Source: JALYOK01 sp963840785
GTDB taxonomy: Bacteria; Pseudomonadota; Gammaproteobacteria; Burkholderiales; JALYOK01
Assembly (NCBI GenBank): GCA_963840785.1
Contig: CAWJAF010000002.1
Location: forward strand, 1 to 64,000
DNA: 64,000 nucleotides
Direction of reading: 5' to 3'
Shown here: in pieces, positions 19,113-28,781 of the stretch
How the letters are laid out: each line of letters begins with the position of its first letter
Position numbering within the stretch: the stretch's first letter is position 1
Position numbers and translations under genes: made by a program
Notes under the pieces: model-generated
The model's input: only the letters and a program-made list of their open reading frames with translations
The model's database searches: none
Told to the model about the DNA's origin: nothing

Positions 19113-19902
19113 TTATTGCGCAGTCCAGCCACCATCGACGATTAAGTGCGTTCCCGTAATCATTGCAGCGGCGGGCGATGCAAGAAACACTGCGGCGGCG
19201 GCGATATCCACGACATTCGCTAAACGCCCCATGGGAATTTTCGACATCACAAAATCGCGCTTCTCCGGCGTGTCAACTACGCGGCGCACCAGGGGCGTGT
19301 CGGTAAATGTCGGACCGATACTGTTGACACGAATTTTTTTCGGCGCAAGTTCAACGCCCATGGCTTTGGTCAGAGCCTTCCAGCGCATGTTTGGTCATGC
19401 AATACACCGTGCGATTCGGCGAGCCGACGTGGCCCATTTGCGATGAGATGTTGACGATCGCTGCGTCGGTTCGTGCTGAATCCTCCAACATTTTTCTCGC
19501 CGCCGCTTGCGCAACAACAAACGCCGCGCGCACGTTTAAATCGAGCATGGTGTCCAGATGCTCGTCGGAGACATCGACGAACGGTTCGGGAAAATTCGTG
19601 CCGGCATTGTTGATCAACACGTCCAAGCGCGGCAGCTTGGCGATGGCTTCGCGAATGGCCTCTGATTTCGTCACATCGCAAACGATGCACGCTGGATTGC
19701 CCGCCGCGTTGATGAATTACCGCTGCCGTTTCATCAAGTTTCGATTGCGTGCGGCCGACCAGCAAAACTTCGGCGCCCGATTCTGCAAGGCCGATGGCGA
19801 TTGCCGCGCCGAGCCCAGTGCCGGCGCCGGTAACAAACGCGACTTTGCCGTCAAGTCGAAACGAAGGGGCGTTGTTTTTTGACTGTTGTCGCGTGTTTCC
19901 AT
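19113..19902 (-). pseudogene. Short-chain dehydrogenase/reductase, frameshifted
   Basis: This NAD(P)-dependent oxidoreductase of about 260 residues has the cofactor loop VTGAGTGLGAAIA, the NNAG motif, catalytic Ser in VNISSQMG, the Y-x3-K pair in VYCMTKHALEG, and a C-terminal PAAAMITGTHLIVDGGWTAQ. The ATG at 19902 starts METRDNSQK; a run of six A (19875-19880 on the other strand) must be seven to enter the frame NNAPSFRLDGKVAFVTGAG. Further shifts lie near 19690 and 19375. It begins 3 bases after the HisD-like gene stop, so the two are one leftward operon. Gluconate/3-oxoacyl-type SDRs look like this; the substrate is not readable. Confidence 0.82.
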
Positions 19903-19905
19903 CGC

Positions 19906-21198
19906 TTATGCTGCGGCTTTCTTCAAGCCGCCGTAACGTCGCACCCGCAGATCGGCTTGCTCTTTGTGTCCCGCGAATCCTTCCAGCGCACAAAGCCGCG
20001 AACACACTTCGCCGATGGCTGCGCTCGCTTCCGGTTTCACTTTTTGATACGTGCAGGTCTTGATGAATTTGCCGACCCACAAGCCGCCGGTGTAGCGTGC
20101 CGCTTTGCGCGTCGGTAAGGTGTGATTGGTGCCGATCACTTTGTCGCCATAGGAAACATTGGTTTCCGGGCCGAGGAATAGTGCGCCGTAGTTGGTCATG
20201 TTTTGCAAAAAATAATCGGGATCGCGTGTCATAACTTGTACGTGTTCCGAGGCGATGCGATCGGCTTCGCGCACCATTTCCGCTTCGTCTTTGCAGAGGA
20301 TAATTTCGCCGTAGTCACGCCACGCGATGCCGCTACTTCGCCGGTCGAGAGAATTTTCAAGTTGCCGTTCGATTTCCGCCGGCACTTCGCGTCGCGAGTT
20401 TTTCGCTGGTGGTCAACAGAATCGCCGGCGAATTCGGGCCGTGTTCTGCTTGCCCGAGCAGATCGACCGCGGCCATTTCTGCATCGCATGTATCATCGGC
20501 GATAATCAAGGTTTCCGTCGGGCCGGCCAATAAATCAAGCCCGCAGCGACCGAACAATTGCCGCTTCGCTTCCGCAACATAGGCGTTACCGGGGCCGACC
20601 AACATGTCGACCGGCTCCAATCCGGCCATGCCCAGCGCCATCGCGCCGATGGCTTGCACGCCGCCCATCACGTAGATTTCGTCGGCGCCGCCTAAGTGCA
20701 TCGCCGCGATAATGGCTGGCGCAGGTTTGCCTTGGAACGGCGGTGCGCAAGAGACTATGCGTTTCACGCCGGCGACTCGCGCCGTCACGACGCTCATGTG
20801 CGCAGACGCGAGCAAGGGATACTTGCCGCCCGGCACATAACCGCCAATGGAGTTCACCGGAATATTTTTATGGCCCAGGATAACGCCGGGCATCGTTTCG
20901 ACTTCGACATCGCGCAGCGCATCTTTTTGGATTTGCGCGAAGTTGCGAATTTGCTTTTGTGCGAACGTAATGTCGTCGATTGCCTGCTTCGGCAAACTGG
21001 CGACGGCTTGCTCGATGTCGTTTTCGCTGAGCTTAAATTCCTTCGGCGCCCAGTTATCGAATTTCTGCGAATACTCGCGCACCGCGGCTTCGCCGCGCTT
21101 GCCAATGTCTTCAAGAATTTTTCGACAGTTTGCCGGACTTTCGCGTCGGTTTCTTCGCGTTGATCGGAGAGCGCGCCGCGCTTAAGCCATTGAGCCAT
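19906..21198 (-). pseudogene. Histidinol dehydrogenase-family enzyme (HpsN-like), frameshifted
   Basis: This NAD-dependent alcohol dehydrogenase of about 430 residues belongs to the HisD family. Clear segments are NSIGGYVPGGKYPLLASAHM, GPGNAYVAEAKRQLFG, DLLAGPTETLIIADD, ILLTTSEKLA and a C-terminal GTNHTLPTRKAARYTGGLWV. The last segment and the absence of any other his gene favour the sulfopropanediol 3-dehydrogenase-like branch (HpsN) over histidine synthesis. Frame changes are needed near 21105 and 20385. The ATG at 21198 gives MAQWLKRGALSDQREE. The next gene is an SDR, and a LarA-family gene lies upstream, a set that fits breakdown of a C3 hydroxy acid or sulfonate. Confidence 0.82.
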
Positions 21199-21267
21199 GA
21201 TGTTCCTTAGATTCGGTGTTCGTAAATGAGATGTCGCTATTTTACCGCGACAACTTGGATTCGGATT

Positions 21268-21383
21268 CCCTCCCCTTCAAGGGAGGAGTAAGGTGGGGAT
21301 GGGTTTAGTGTTGGCGGCGGATGAAACCCATCCCCATGGCCTTAGGCCACCTCGTCCCAACCTTCCCCTTGAAGGGGAAGGAG
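21268..21383. repeat. Nested inverted repeat in intergenic gap
   Basis: Both ends are themselves palindromic: CTCCCCTTCAAGGGAGGAG at 21270 and CCTTCCCCTTGAAGGGG at 21361. Between them lies a second pair, GGTGGGGATGGGTTT (21292-21306) and AAACCCATCCCCA (21324-21336). The whole can fold as one long hairpin. This type of CCCCTTCAAGGGG element is common between genes in many proteobacteria. It separates the HisD-like gene from the small exported protein gene. Confidence 0.7.
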
Positions 21384-21412
21384 TTTGCCCACGGTGCATA
21401 TTTCTAGTTGGA

Positions 21413-21741
21413 CTAATTTTCGTCGCGCTTAATAGCTTTCTCACCCTCAACGACCAACGGCCCATTGCGATACATCACGATCAAAGACGGGCCGCGAAAT
21501 TCGTAGACACTTTGATCGGTGTTGTAGCGAACCACCAACACCGCGCCGCGATCCAGCATCACCAATTTATCCGTGAATAGCTTGGCGCCGACTTTAATTT
21601 CGTGGCGCCGCGGTTCGCCCGCCGTGCCGCCACTGCCTTGCATTTCGAGGACATCGGCAATGGTTTCATGCGCTAGGTTATCCGCCGCAGCGAAAGTTTG
21701 CCGCGATCAACAAAACTAAAAATTAGACGAAGCCAAATCAT
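21413..21741 (-). pseudogene. Small exported protein, FecR-like core, frameshifted
   Basis: The reconstructed protein has about 110 residues: a signal peptide (MIWLRLIFSFVLLIAA) and a mature part FAAADNLAHETIADVLEMQG, KVGAKLFTDKLVMLDRGAVL, VVRYNTDQSVYEFRGPSLIV. The 'baseline, then G-D/K-L, then threshold of beta strands' arrangement resembles a minimal FecR/SH3-like domain, but this is weak. Frame changes lie near 21690-21710. The ATG at 21741 starts 8 bases after the LarA-family stop, so it is likely the second gene of that leftward operon. Confidence 0.45.
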
Positions 21742-21749
21742 TGTCAACG

Positions 21750-23045
21750 CTACGCCGCTGCGCGGATCGGCGTATACACCGGCACGACGTAAGGACCTTC
21801 CGGGACGACGCGATGCTGCGATCGCCGGTTTTAGCAATGCTGTCGGCGATCGCTTGTTCGACGGAATCGACCATGCGCACGCCGGTAAGCGCGCGTTGTT
21901 CCGCGTTCAAGCCGTTGGTGTAAAGCGACACCGAGCCGACTTTCATCGGTTTCAATTGCATTTGCGTTTGCCACTCGTCGATGTCGGCATATTGCTTTTT
22001 GCTGATGTCGGCAAAAAAACCATCGCTGCCCAGATCGATCAAGCGCCGCTGCGCTTCGACATATTCGTGCGAGCCCATGCCTTCGGAACAATCGGAGGCG
22101 ATGATCAAATTGCCGCCTGGCTCCAAAATATCGAGCGGCCCGACCATGCCTTTGACGGTTTGGTAGTAGGTTTTGTCGAGCGGATAACCCGCCGCGCTGG
22201 TGACGACAGTTTTGAATCGGCGCGGCACTGGCACTTCCGCATAGTCGCGGCAAAACGCGACGGCTTGCAAATGGCTCGCGATAATCTCGCCAAAATTGAC
22301 GAACGACAAATTGCGATGCTCGTCGATCACGGTGTTGAGTGCGTAAACCTTACCTAACATTTTTACGATTTCGAGTTGCTCCTCGTGCAGCGGATTGCCT
22401 TCGAGAATGCAATTCGCCGCGCGCGGATGCGCCATGAAGCGCGCGCTGTGAAAAGTCGTGATGGTTTCTTTGTGGGCGATACCGGGCGCGATGACTTTGC
22501 GGCCGCCGGACCAACCGGCCATGAAATGCGGCTCGACCAAACCGGTTGCGATCCGAACGTCGGCTTCGACGAAACGCCGATCAAGCTTAACCGCTGTGCC
22601 ACGCGGCGTTTTTCCGAGATCGACGTGATCTTCGTCGTTGCGCGCGAAATGGTTTGCGACCGTGACCGTGTTCATGACCCAATCGTCGCCGACCAGTTCG
22701 CGCATCTCGTCGCCTTCGTTTGGTCGATGCAGGCCGGTCGCGACTAATATAGTAATTTTGGTTGCGGCGATGCCCGCGTCAAGTAATTGCTTCACCAAGA
22801 TCGGCAGAAACAAACCATTCGGCACCGGCCGTCGTGATGTCGCAAATCAAAATGCAGGCGCTACGCGCACCTTTCGCTTCCCGCGCCAGTGGCGCAACGT
22901 TAACGGGATTGGCGAGCGCCGCTAGAATTGCATCCTTCGCCTCAACCAGAATCGGCATCGCATTTTTGCGAATAATTGACACTTCCCAGTCGGGCGATAG
23001 TTGAATTGGCAAGGTGCCTTTGCCATACAGAAGTTCGATGTTCAT
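21750..23045 (-). pseudogene. LarA-family (DUF2088) nickel-pincer racemase-like protein, frameshifted
   Basis: LarA proteins use a nickel-pincer nucleotide to racemise or epimerise 2-hydroxy acids. Visible family marks: ATGLHRPNEGDEM (catalytic His region), MAGWSGGRKVIAPGIAHKET (the SGGRK lysine that holds the cofactor) and PLDKTYYQTVKGMVGPLDIL. Length, about 430 residues, is normal. Frame shifts near 22825 and 21815 split it; with the second repaired the end reads VPEGPYVVPVYTPIRAA and a TAG at 21750. The start is one of two adjacent ATGs (23045 or 23048). No larB, larC or larE is in view, so the cofactor genes must lie elsewhere. Grouped with SDR and HisD-like genes. Confidence 0.82.
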
Positions 23046-23209
23046 CATGTTCGGATGTACTGCAAAATGGATATAAAAGGATACCATTTCTTTGACGGCC
23101 TAAGACGGCATCAAATTTTTGATTGGCCAAATAGAAGCGGCGCAAGAATATTCTCGATACTTTTTCGAAGATCGAACCGATGCTTTATGTTACCTGGGAT
23201 AAATTTGAT

Positions 23210-23896
23210 TTATTCATTTGCATTCGGTCGCGCGCTTACTGGCTGTATCCATTTTCGGGCCGGATTGCCGCGCCAGTTTTCTCCGGCGGGAATGGTCGTT
23301 CCTGGCATGACATACGAGCCGCCAGCGAGGGTCGCACCATCGCCGATTTCAGTGTCAGGAAATATCACTGAGTTGGCGCCAACGGTGACCCGTCGGCCGA
23401 TCTTTACGGGGCCGCAAATCAGAAAGCCGTTGTTGATGTAGTTACCGGAAACGAGCGAGGCGTTGCCGAGTACTGATCCATCACCAACCGATACGGCATA
23501 GGGATCGTCAATTGCCCCGCCTAGCGCGACGTCTCTTCCGATTCGGGCACCGAACATTTTTGCGATAAGTGGTTTGACGAATACCGGCGTAAATGGTTTG
23601 AGGACTGATTCGCCTAAGCGATACACAATCGTAATCAACTTCCAATAGGTGAAAGCCGATGATTCCATGTCGAACGTTCCGCGCGGCATCGCGCGAAAAT
23701 GTAGGAGTACGCGAACAACTAGTGCCGACAAGAGGCCATACAATAGGAGGACGAGGAAGAAATCAACCAACACGTGGTAGTCAGAAAACAATGACTTAGA
23801 CCAAGGATGAATGATGACGACGCCGAAAATCGCAACGCCCAAAATGAAATAGATCGCTAAGCCGGACAGCACATAATCAAGCCATGTTGCTTTCAA
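23210..23896 (-). CDS. Membrane-anchored hexapeptide-repeat acyltransferase
   Basis: This 228-residue protein starts with two or three membrane segments (GLAIYFILGVAIFGVVII; LLLYGLLSALVVRVLL), then a left-handed beta-helix of hexapeptide repeats (IGRDVALGG, VSVGDGSVLGNASLVSG, IGRRVTVGANSVIFPDTEIG). It ends with the usual GTTIPAGENWRGNPARKW. These enzymes add acyl or acetyl groups to sugars or lipids and resemble part of Pls/Wax or NRPS-linked Lpx-type transferases. The frame is intact. It follows the glycosyltransferase gene leftward with about 92 bases between, suggesting joint work on a glycolipid or envelope polysaccharide. Confidence 0.82.
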   Translation of the reverse strand: MKATWLDYVLSGLAIYFILGVAIFGVVIIHPWSKSLFSDYHVLVDFFLVLLLYGLLSALVVRVLLHFRAMPRGTFDMESSAFTYWKLITIVYRLGESVLKPFTPVFVKPLIAKMFGARIGRDVALGGAIDDPYAVSVGDGSVLGNASLVSGNYINNGFLICGPVKIGRRVTVGANSVIFPDTEIGDGATLAGGSYVMPGTTIPAGENWRGNPARKWIQPVSARPNANE

Positions 23897-23988
23897 TCGT
23901 GGCCTCGCTTGGTTTCACCAATTGCCTGTTGATCAAGATGTCGGTACATTGAATGCGCCTTAAAACAAGTCGGCGATTTTGTCGATCG

Positions 23989-25197
23989 TCACTGCGCAAC
24001 TGGCACGGTATTTCGCAACACATTCGCGATGAGCGCAAAAAGCTCTTTCGCAGGATTGAGCACGTTGTTGATCGATTGAAATTCTTTCGCTTTGTCGCGA
24101 AAGCGTGCCTCACTCAAAACGCTACGGCAAAGGGCAAGAAGTGCATCCGGTCTTAGGTCGCATGCGCGAGCGCTAACAGCGGCGCCGTATGAGGAGAGCC
24201 GACGCATGCATAGAATTTGGTCGAGATTGGTGGTGATGCCTACGACCGGTACGCCATGGCTTAATGCCTGCAGTGAGCTTGGACTGCCGCCATTGGTAAT
24301 TGCAAGGTCACAGTTTGGGAGGATGCGATCCGGATCGACGAAATTAGCAACTTGCACCATCGGCGGCATTTTTCCAGAATAGCGTCTACCTGCGAGACTG
24401 AGGATAACCGGTCGATTAAGCGCTTCAACACATTGAATGAGCTTAGGTAGCGCGCCAATACTTCCGGACGATCCAAGCGAGAGGTAAATTCCTCTTCCTT
24501 CTTTGAATTCTGTTGCTGCGGACGATCTCGCAGACCAACTCACGCAGCCGAGATAGTGATTCGGGACATCGACATGTCTAAGTTTCTTGGATAGGAACAA
24601 CGGCTCACAGTAGGCGATTGCGTCGCCGCCAAGAAAAACGTCCCTAAACGCGGTGATCGACGGTAATCCGTAGGCGCGACGGACCGAATTGATCGGCGAC
24701 AAGATGAGTTTCTCTGAAAACGGATAGGCCATACTGGCGATTCGATCCGACAGTTTGACCCCAAATATCCTCATCATTTGTAGCAGCGGAACCTCGGGCA
24801 ACCGACCTTGTTCCAGGTCATGCCAGTAAGAATTCGTTAGCGCAATGACCGGAATGCCGGCAATTTTCGCCGCAATCGTGGTGCTAACACGAAGATCACT
24901 GATGATGATATCGGGCGAAAATTGTTTAAATATTTCGAGTTCTTGCACGACACCCTGGCTTATTTCGCTTCGTGAAAAAGGTGGAAGTCCCCAGAGAATC
25001 CGGCTAGTGAACGCGTTGGGATCGGTGGTCGTGCAATTAAAGTGAGGAATTGTTATATCTTTTTTGAGGATATCGGGAAGTACTCCTGTCGCGATCGCGG
25101 TTGTCGCGCCAAGTTCGGCACACGCATGCGCCAAAAGCATTGAACGACTCGCGTGCGCAAAGGTCGCCGTATCAGCCATAAAAAGTATTTTAGTCAT
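23989..25197 (-). CDS. UGT/MGT-type glycosyltransferase (GT1-like)
   Basis: This 402-residue protein has the GT-B fold of UDP-sugar glycosyltransferases. The N-terminal domain begins MTKILFMADTATFAHASRSM; the donor domain has GIYLSLGSSGSIG, VNFVDP-like QVANFVDPDRILPNCDLAIT and NGGSPSSLQALSHGVPVVGI, equivalent to the HGG-x-GT signature with Asn-Gly-Gly in place of His-Gly-Gly. A longer frame to 25236 exists, but the ATG at 25197 aligns best with relatives. The neighbour is a membrane acyltransferase. The product is unknown; a glycolipid is a reasonable guess. About 330 bases upstream hold only a repeat and an nhaD remnant. Confidence 0.85.
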   Translation of the reverse strand: MTKILFMADTATFAHASRSMLLAHACAELGATTAIATGVLPDILKKDITIPHFNCTTTDPNAFTSRILWGLPPFSRSEISQGVVQELEIFKQFSPDIIISDLRVSTTIAAKIAGIPVIALTNSYWHDLEQGRLPEVPLLQMMRIFGVKLSDRIASMAYPFSEKLILSPINSVRRAYGLPSITAFRDVFLGGDAIAYCEPLFLSKKLRHVDVPNHYLGCVSWSARSSAATEFKEGRGIYLSLGSSGSIGALPKLIQCVEALNRPVILSLAGRRYSGKMPPMVQVANFVDPDRILPNCDLAITNGGSPSSLQALSHGVPVVGITTNLDQILCMRRLSSYGAAVSARACDLRPDALLALCRSVLSEARFRDKAKEFQSINNVLNPAKELFALIANVLRNTVPVAQ

Positions 25198-25457
25198 CCA
25201 ACTCGCTCCAGAACGAAAAGCGCCAGTTATTGTCATTGCTCCGGAGTATTTACCGATACTCTCTAGAAACCTGGCTAGACGATTAATTGTGACAATCGCC
25301 CCACAAATATACCACCGAATCGTAACTTGAATGGTTCCACGGTATTGGCCTTTGCATCAATGGCGGTCGCGCAAGCTATTTTGGCGAACCAAATGTATCG
25401 TCGCTGTCAACGCAGGCCACTATTGAAGGCGCTGCTTTCGCCAGCCTCTTGCTGAAG

Positions 25458-25490
25458 AGGCACTATCCATGCGGTTCTACAGAGGGCATG
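25458..25490. repeat. Interspersed repeat, copy B
   Basis: AGGCACTATCCATGCGGTTC followed by TACAGAGGGCATG matches copies A, C and D. A weaker, degenerate half (AGGCCACTATTGAAGGCG) lies about 45 bases before it, so the copy may be a doublet. Confidence 0.5.
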
Positions 25491-25528
25491 CGACGAAAGC
25501 CAATGGTGGCGGGCATCCTGGCAAATGC

Positions 25529-25685
25529 CTAATTCATCAGCAGATGAAATTGCACATACCAGATGGCTAGGGATCCGAAGAAATTCACCAAAATCGCAGG
25601 CAGGAATTTTAAATGGGTGCCGAAGGTGTAGCTTTTGTCGATCGACATTACCATCACGCCGGCGGCAGAACCGATCACGGTGATG
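25529..25685 (-). pseudogene. nhaD: 3' remnant of a second nhaD gene
   Basis: About 50 codons match the last 50 of the intact NhaD at 27251: TVIGSAAGVMVMSIDKSYTF, LKFLPAILVNFFGSLAIWYV, then QFHLLMN and a stop. By eye the two agree at more than four of five residues, but many third positions differ, so the copies parted long ago or came from different strains. Nothing of the remaining 380 codons is visible upstream; the homology stops abruptly near 25685. It lies just before nhaB and on the opposite strand. Probably left by deletion of a former nhaD copy. Confidence 0.75.
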
Positions 25686-25773
25686 CGTCTCCTGGCGCAG
25701 TGCCACGTTTGTTTCACGCTCTCGGTATAATCGGTGACGAATTGCGAATGTATCGTAGCGTGTGAAAAACAAT

Positions 25774-27246
25774 ATGACGAAATCGAGTGGTGCTAATCCC
25801 TTCTATGCCAATTTTCTTGGGCACGCCCCTGATTGGTATAAGTTCACGATCATCGGATTCTTGCTTATCAATCCGCTGTTGGTGTTATTCGCTGGTAAGT
25901 TTATCGCCGGCTGGGTATTGATCGCCGAGTTTATTTTTTGCCTGGCCATGGCGCTGAAATGTTATCCGCTACAGCCGGGGGGATTGTTGGCCATCGAAGC
26001 GGTCGTGATCGGGCTCACGACACCGGATCAAGTTTATTTGGAAACCCTCGACAATTTTTCTGTGCTCCTGCTATTGATTTTCATGGTCGCGGGAATTTAT
26101 TTCATGAAGGAGTTGCTACTGTTTTCCTTCACGAAAATTTTGCTTAGTGTGCGTTCGAAAACTTCCGTCGCGTTAATTTTTTGCTTTGTCAGCGCGCTGT
26201 TGTCGGCGTTTCTCGACGCGCTGACGGTCGTCGCCGTAGTGATCACGATCGCGCACGGCTTTTATTCGGTTTACGTCAAGATCGCGACGGAGGGGCGCGG
26301 CGATGCCGATTTAGATCATCGCGACCTCGACGATTTTCGCGGTTTTCTGCGCGACATCATGATGCATGCTGCCGTGGGAACGGCGCTCGGCGGTGTTTGC
26401 ACGCTGGTCGGCGAACCGCAGAATTTACTCATCGGCCAAACCGTCGGGTGGGAGTTTCAGGAATTTTTTGTGCGTATGGCGCCAGTGACGATGCCGGTGC
26501 TTTTGGTCGGACTGATGACGTGTTTTTTGGTTGAGCGCTTCCGGCTATTCAGCTTTGGTTGGGTTTTGCCGGAAGATGTGCGAAAAGTACTAAAGGAATA
26601 CGAACAAGCGGAGAGCGCGAAGCGCACCGATCGCGATCGCGCTCGCTTAGTCGTGCAAGGAATCGCCGCCATATTTTTGTTCATCGCCTTGGGTCTGCAT
26701 ATCACCGAAGTCGGCATTGTCGGACTGACGATCATCGTATTGCAAACCTCATTCAACGGTATCACCGACGAACACCGACTCGGCGAAGCATTCCACGAGG
26801 CCTTGCCGTTTGCGTCGCTGTTGGTGGTGTTTTTCGCTGTCGTCGCGGTGATTCACGATCAACATCTGTTTTCGCCGATTTCCGATGCGGCGCTGGCTCT
26901 ACAAGGCAAAAATCAGCTCATGGCATTTTATTTGGCGAACGGCGCCTTATCGATGATCAGCGATAACGTCTTTGTCGCGACGGTTTATATTTCCGAAGTG
27001 GAAAAAAGTTTTCGTCAGGGGTTGATCACGCGGGAGCAATTCGATCTGCTCGCGGTGACGATCAACACCGGAACGAATATTCCCAGTGTTGCGACGCCGA
27101 ACGGCCAGGCGGCCTTTTTGTTTTTGTTGACGTCGGCGCTCGCACCGTTGATTCGGCTTTCGTATGGCCGCATGGTGTGGATGAGTTTGCCGTACACTAT
27201 CACCATGAGCGTGACCGGATTGGCTGCGATTTATTTCTTCCTGTAA
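25774..27246 (+). CDS. nhaB: Na+/H+ antiporter NhaB
   Basis: This inner-membrane antiporter expels Na+ in exchange for protons. It has about 490 residues, normal for NhaB. The N-terminus NFLGHAPDWYKFTIIGFLLI matches the family start, with SAFLDALTVVAVVITIAHGF, GVCTLVGEPQNLLIGQTVGW and SVATPNGQAAFLFLLTSALA further on. The ATG at 25774 fits the family start; a GTG at 25762 in frame is possible. The frame is intact. It ends 4 bases before the convergent nhaD. Having both antiporters suggests life with sodium or alkaline stress. Confidence 0.93.
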   Translation: MTKSSGANPFYANFLGHAPDWYKFTIIGFLLINPLLVLFAGKFIAGWVLIAEFIFCLAMALKCYPLQPGGLLAIEAVVIGLTTPDQVYLETLDNFSVLLLLIFMVAGIYFMKELLLFSFTKILLSVRSKTSVALIFCFVSALLSAFLDALTVVAVVITIAHGFYSVYVKIATEGRGDADLDHRDLDDFRGFLRDIMMHAAVGTALGGVCTLVGEPQNLLIGQTVGWEFQEFFVRMAPVTMPVLLVGLMTCFLVERFRLFSFGWVLPEDVRKVLKEYEQAESAKRTDRDRARLVVQGIAAIFLFIALGLHITEVGIVGLTIIVLQTSFNGITDEHRLGEAFHEALPFASLLVVFFAVVAVIHDQHLFSPISDAALALQGKNQLMAFYLANGALSMISDNVFVATVYISEVEKSFRQGLITREQFDLLAVTINTGTNIPSVATPNGQAAFLFLLTSALAPLIRLSYGRMVWMSLPYTITMSVTGLAAIYFFL

Positions 27247-27250
27247 CTTG

Positions 27251-28549
27251 TTAAGCGATTAGATGAAATTGAATATACCAAACGGCCAGCGACGTAAAAA
27301 AATTCACTAAAATGGCCGGCAGATATTTCAGATGAACGCCGAAGGTATAGCTCTTATCAATTGACATAATCATCACGCCGGCGGCAGAACCTATCACCGT
27401 GAGGCTGCCGCCGATGCCGACCATCAGCGCATTAAGCGCCCATTGGTCAAGACTTAATTTCGGATTTGACATCAACGCGGCGGCTTCCACCGGCACGTTA
27501 TCGAGAATGCCGGAGATCACGCCCAGAATGACATTGACCCAGGTTGGCGATACCACCTCAAACAAGTGAGAGATGTAACGCAACCAGCCGGCGTGATTCA
27601 GCGCTGCCACGCCGCTGATGATGCCGATAAAAAACATCAGCGTATTCCATTCTACTTTTTGTAGTTGCACTAGCATTTGAATCGGCTCGCCACGTTTTTT
27701 CAAGCGCCAGCAGTACAAGGTCACGGCGCCAAGCGCCATGCCGATTGCCATTTCGATTTTGACGTTAAGCAATACATTCATCAGCACTGCCGCGATCAAT
27801 CCGACGACGGCGATTGCGATTAACGCCAGCGCGCCGGGCTTGAGCATCGTGTCGTTCTTGGCTTCGCTCAACACGTCTTCGGGCAATTTCGTGAGGTAAA
27901 ACGCTTGCAGCACGATCGCGCTGGCGATCCAGCCGATGATGCTGGCGGGTATCAGCAATAGCAATCCGACTATGCTGATCTTCCCTGCAAGTACAACCAT
28001 TAGGCTGGTCGCGGTACCGAGAAACCACACGCCGGAATTTGAAGCGATGATGATGTTGCAAAGCGCAACATGCGTGAACCGACGATTCTCCGAAATCTGC
28101 TTAATGGATTTGCCGAAAATCATCGCGGTGGTGATGTTGTTGACGAACGGGCTGAGCAGCGCCGAGAGCGCGCCCGTCGCCCAAAACAATCCTTTCGCGC
28201 CGAGGCCGCGCTTCAGCAAATAGCCATTCAGGGCGGCGAACACATTACGCTCGGCCAATATCTCGACGATCATCCACATAAAGGCCATGAAACCGACGAG
28301 TCCGAATACTTCGATTTCGTCGTGTTCTTGTGCTTCGATGAATGGCTGAAAGCGAGCCGGATCGTCGCCGGAAAAAAAGTAATGCAAACCGATCACCAGC
28401 CAGCCGGTCAGCATCAGCAACGCCGGCTTGAATTTGTCCATGTGCAGCTTGGCTTCGAGCACGATCAGCGCCATGCATACGGTGAAAATGCCGAGTACGG
28501 TCAATCCCGTGACGGAAAACGGCTGAAGGGTGATTGCGTGGTGCTCCAT
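27251..28549 (-). CDS. nhaD: Na+/H+ antiporter NhaD
   Basis: This 432-residue inner-membrane protein of the ion transporter (IT) superfamily exchanges Na+ or Li+ for protons. Segments typical of NhaD are LSPFVNNITTAMIFGKSIKQ, ICNIIIASNSGVWF-like CNIIIASNSGVWFLGTATSL, GILDNVPVEAAALMSNPKLS and TVIGSAAGVMIMSIDKSYTF. The frame is intact; the start MEHHAITLQPFSVTGLT lies at 28549. It is convergent with nhaB. A truncated relative of its 3' end lies at 25529-25685 on the same strand. Confidence 0.92.
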   Translation of the reverse strand: MEHHAITLQPFSVTGLTVLGIFTVCMALIVLEAKLHMDKFKPALLMLTGWLVIGLHYFFSGDDPARFQPFIEAQEHDEIEVFGLVGFMAFMWMIVEILAERNVFAALNGYLLKRGLGAKGLFWATGALSALLSPFVNNITTAMIFGKSIKQISENRRFTHVALCNIIIASNSGVWFLGTATSLMVVLAGKISIVGLLLLIPASIIGWIASAIVLQAFYLTKLPEDVLSEAKNDTMLKPGALALIAIAVVGLIAAVLMNVLLNVKIEMAIGMALGAVTLYCWRLKKRGEPIQMLVQLQKVEWNTLMFFIGIISGVAALNHAGWLRYISHLFEVVSPTWVNVILGVISGILDNVPVEAAALMSNPKLSLDQWALNALMVGIGGSLTVIGSAAGVMIMSIDKSYTFGVHLKYLPAILVNFFTSLAVWYIQFHLIA

Positions 28550-28781
28550 TGGGCTTGGGTGTCGGCGTTTTGGATTTCGCCATCATTGTTGTAAAATAAT
28601 GATTCTACATAATATTCCCAACAACAACCCGCTCACTTTGCGATAAAAAAACGGCGCGGGAATTTTTTTGTAGGGAAGCGATCAAATCGCTCGAAATTAT
28701 CGTAAGACCCATTCACGGACAGAAAAATGATCGCCTTCCAGGGTTATTGACTCGGGAGAGCGTGAGGTTAGGAACGCGAGG

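Noticed and set aside
19906..21198. Biosynthetic histidinol dehydrogenase (hisD)
   Set aside because: No other his gene is near, the neighbours are catabolic types and the C-terminal NHTLPTRKAARYTGG pattern differs from biosynthetic HisD.
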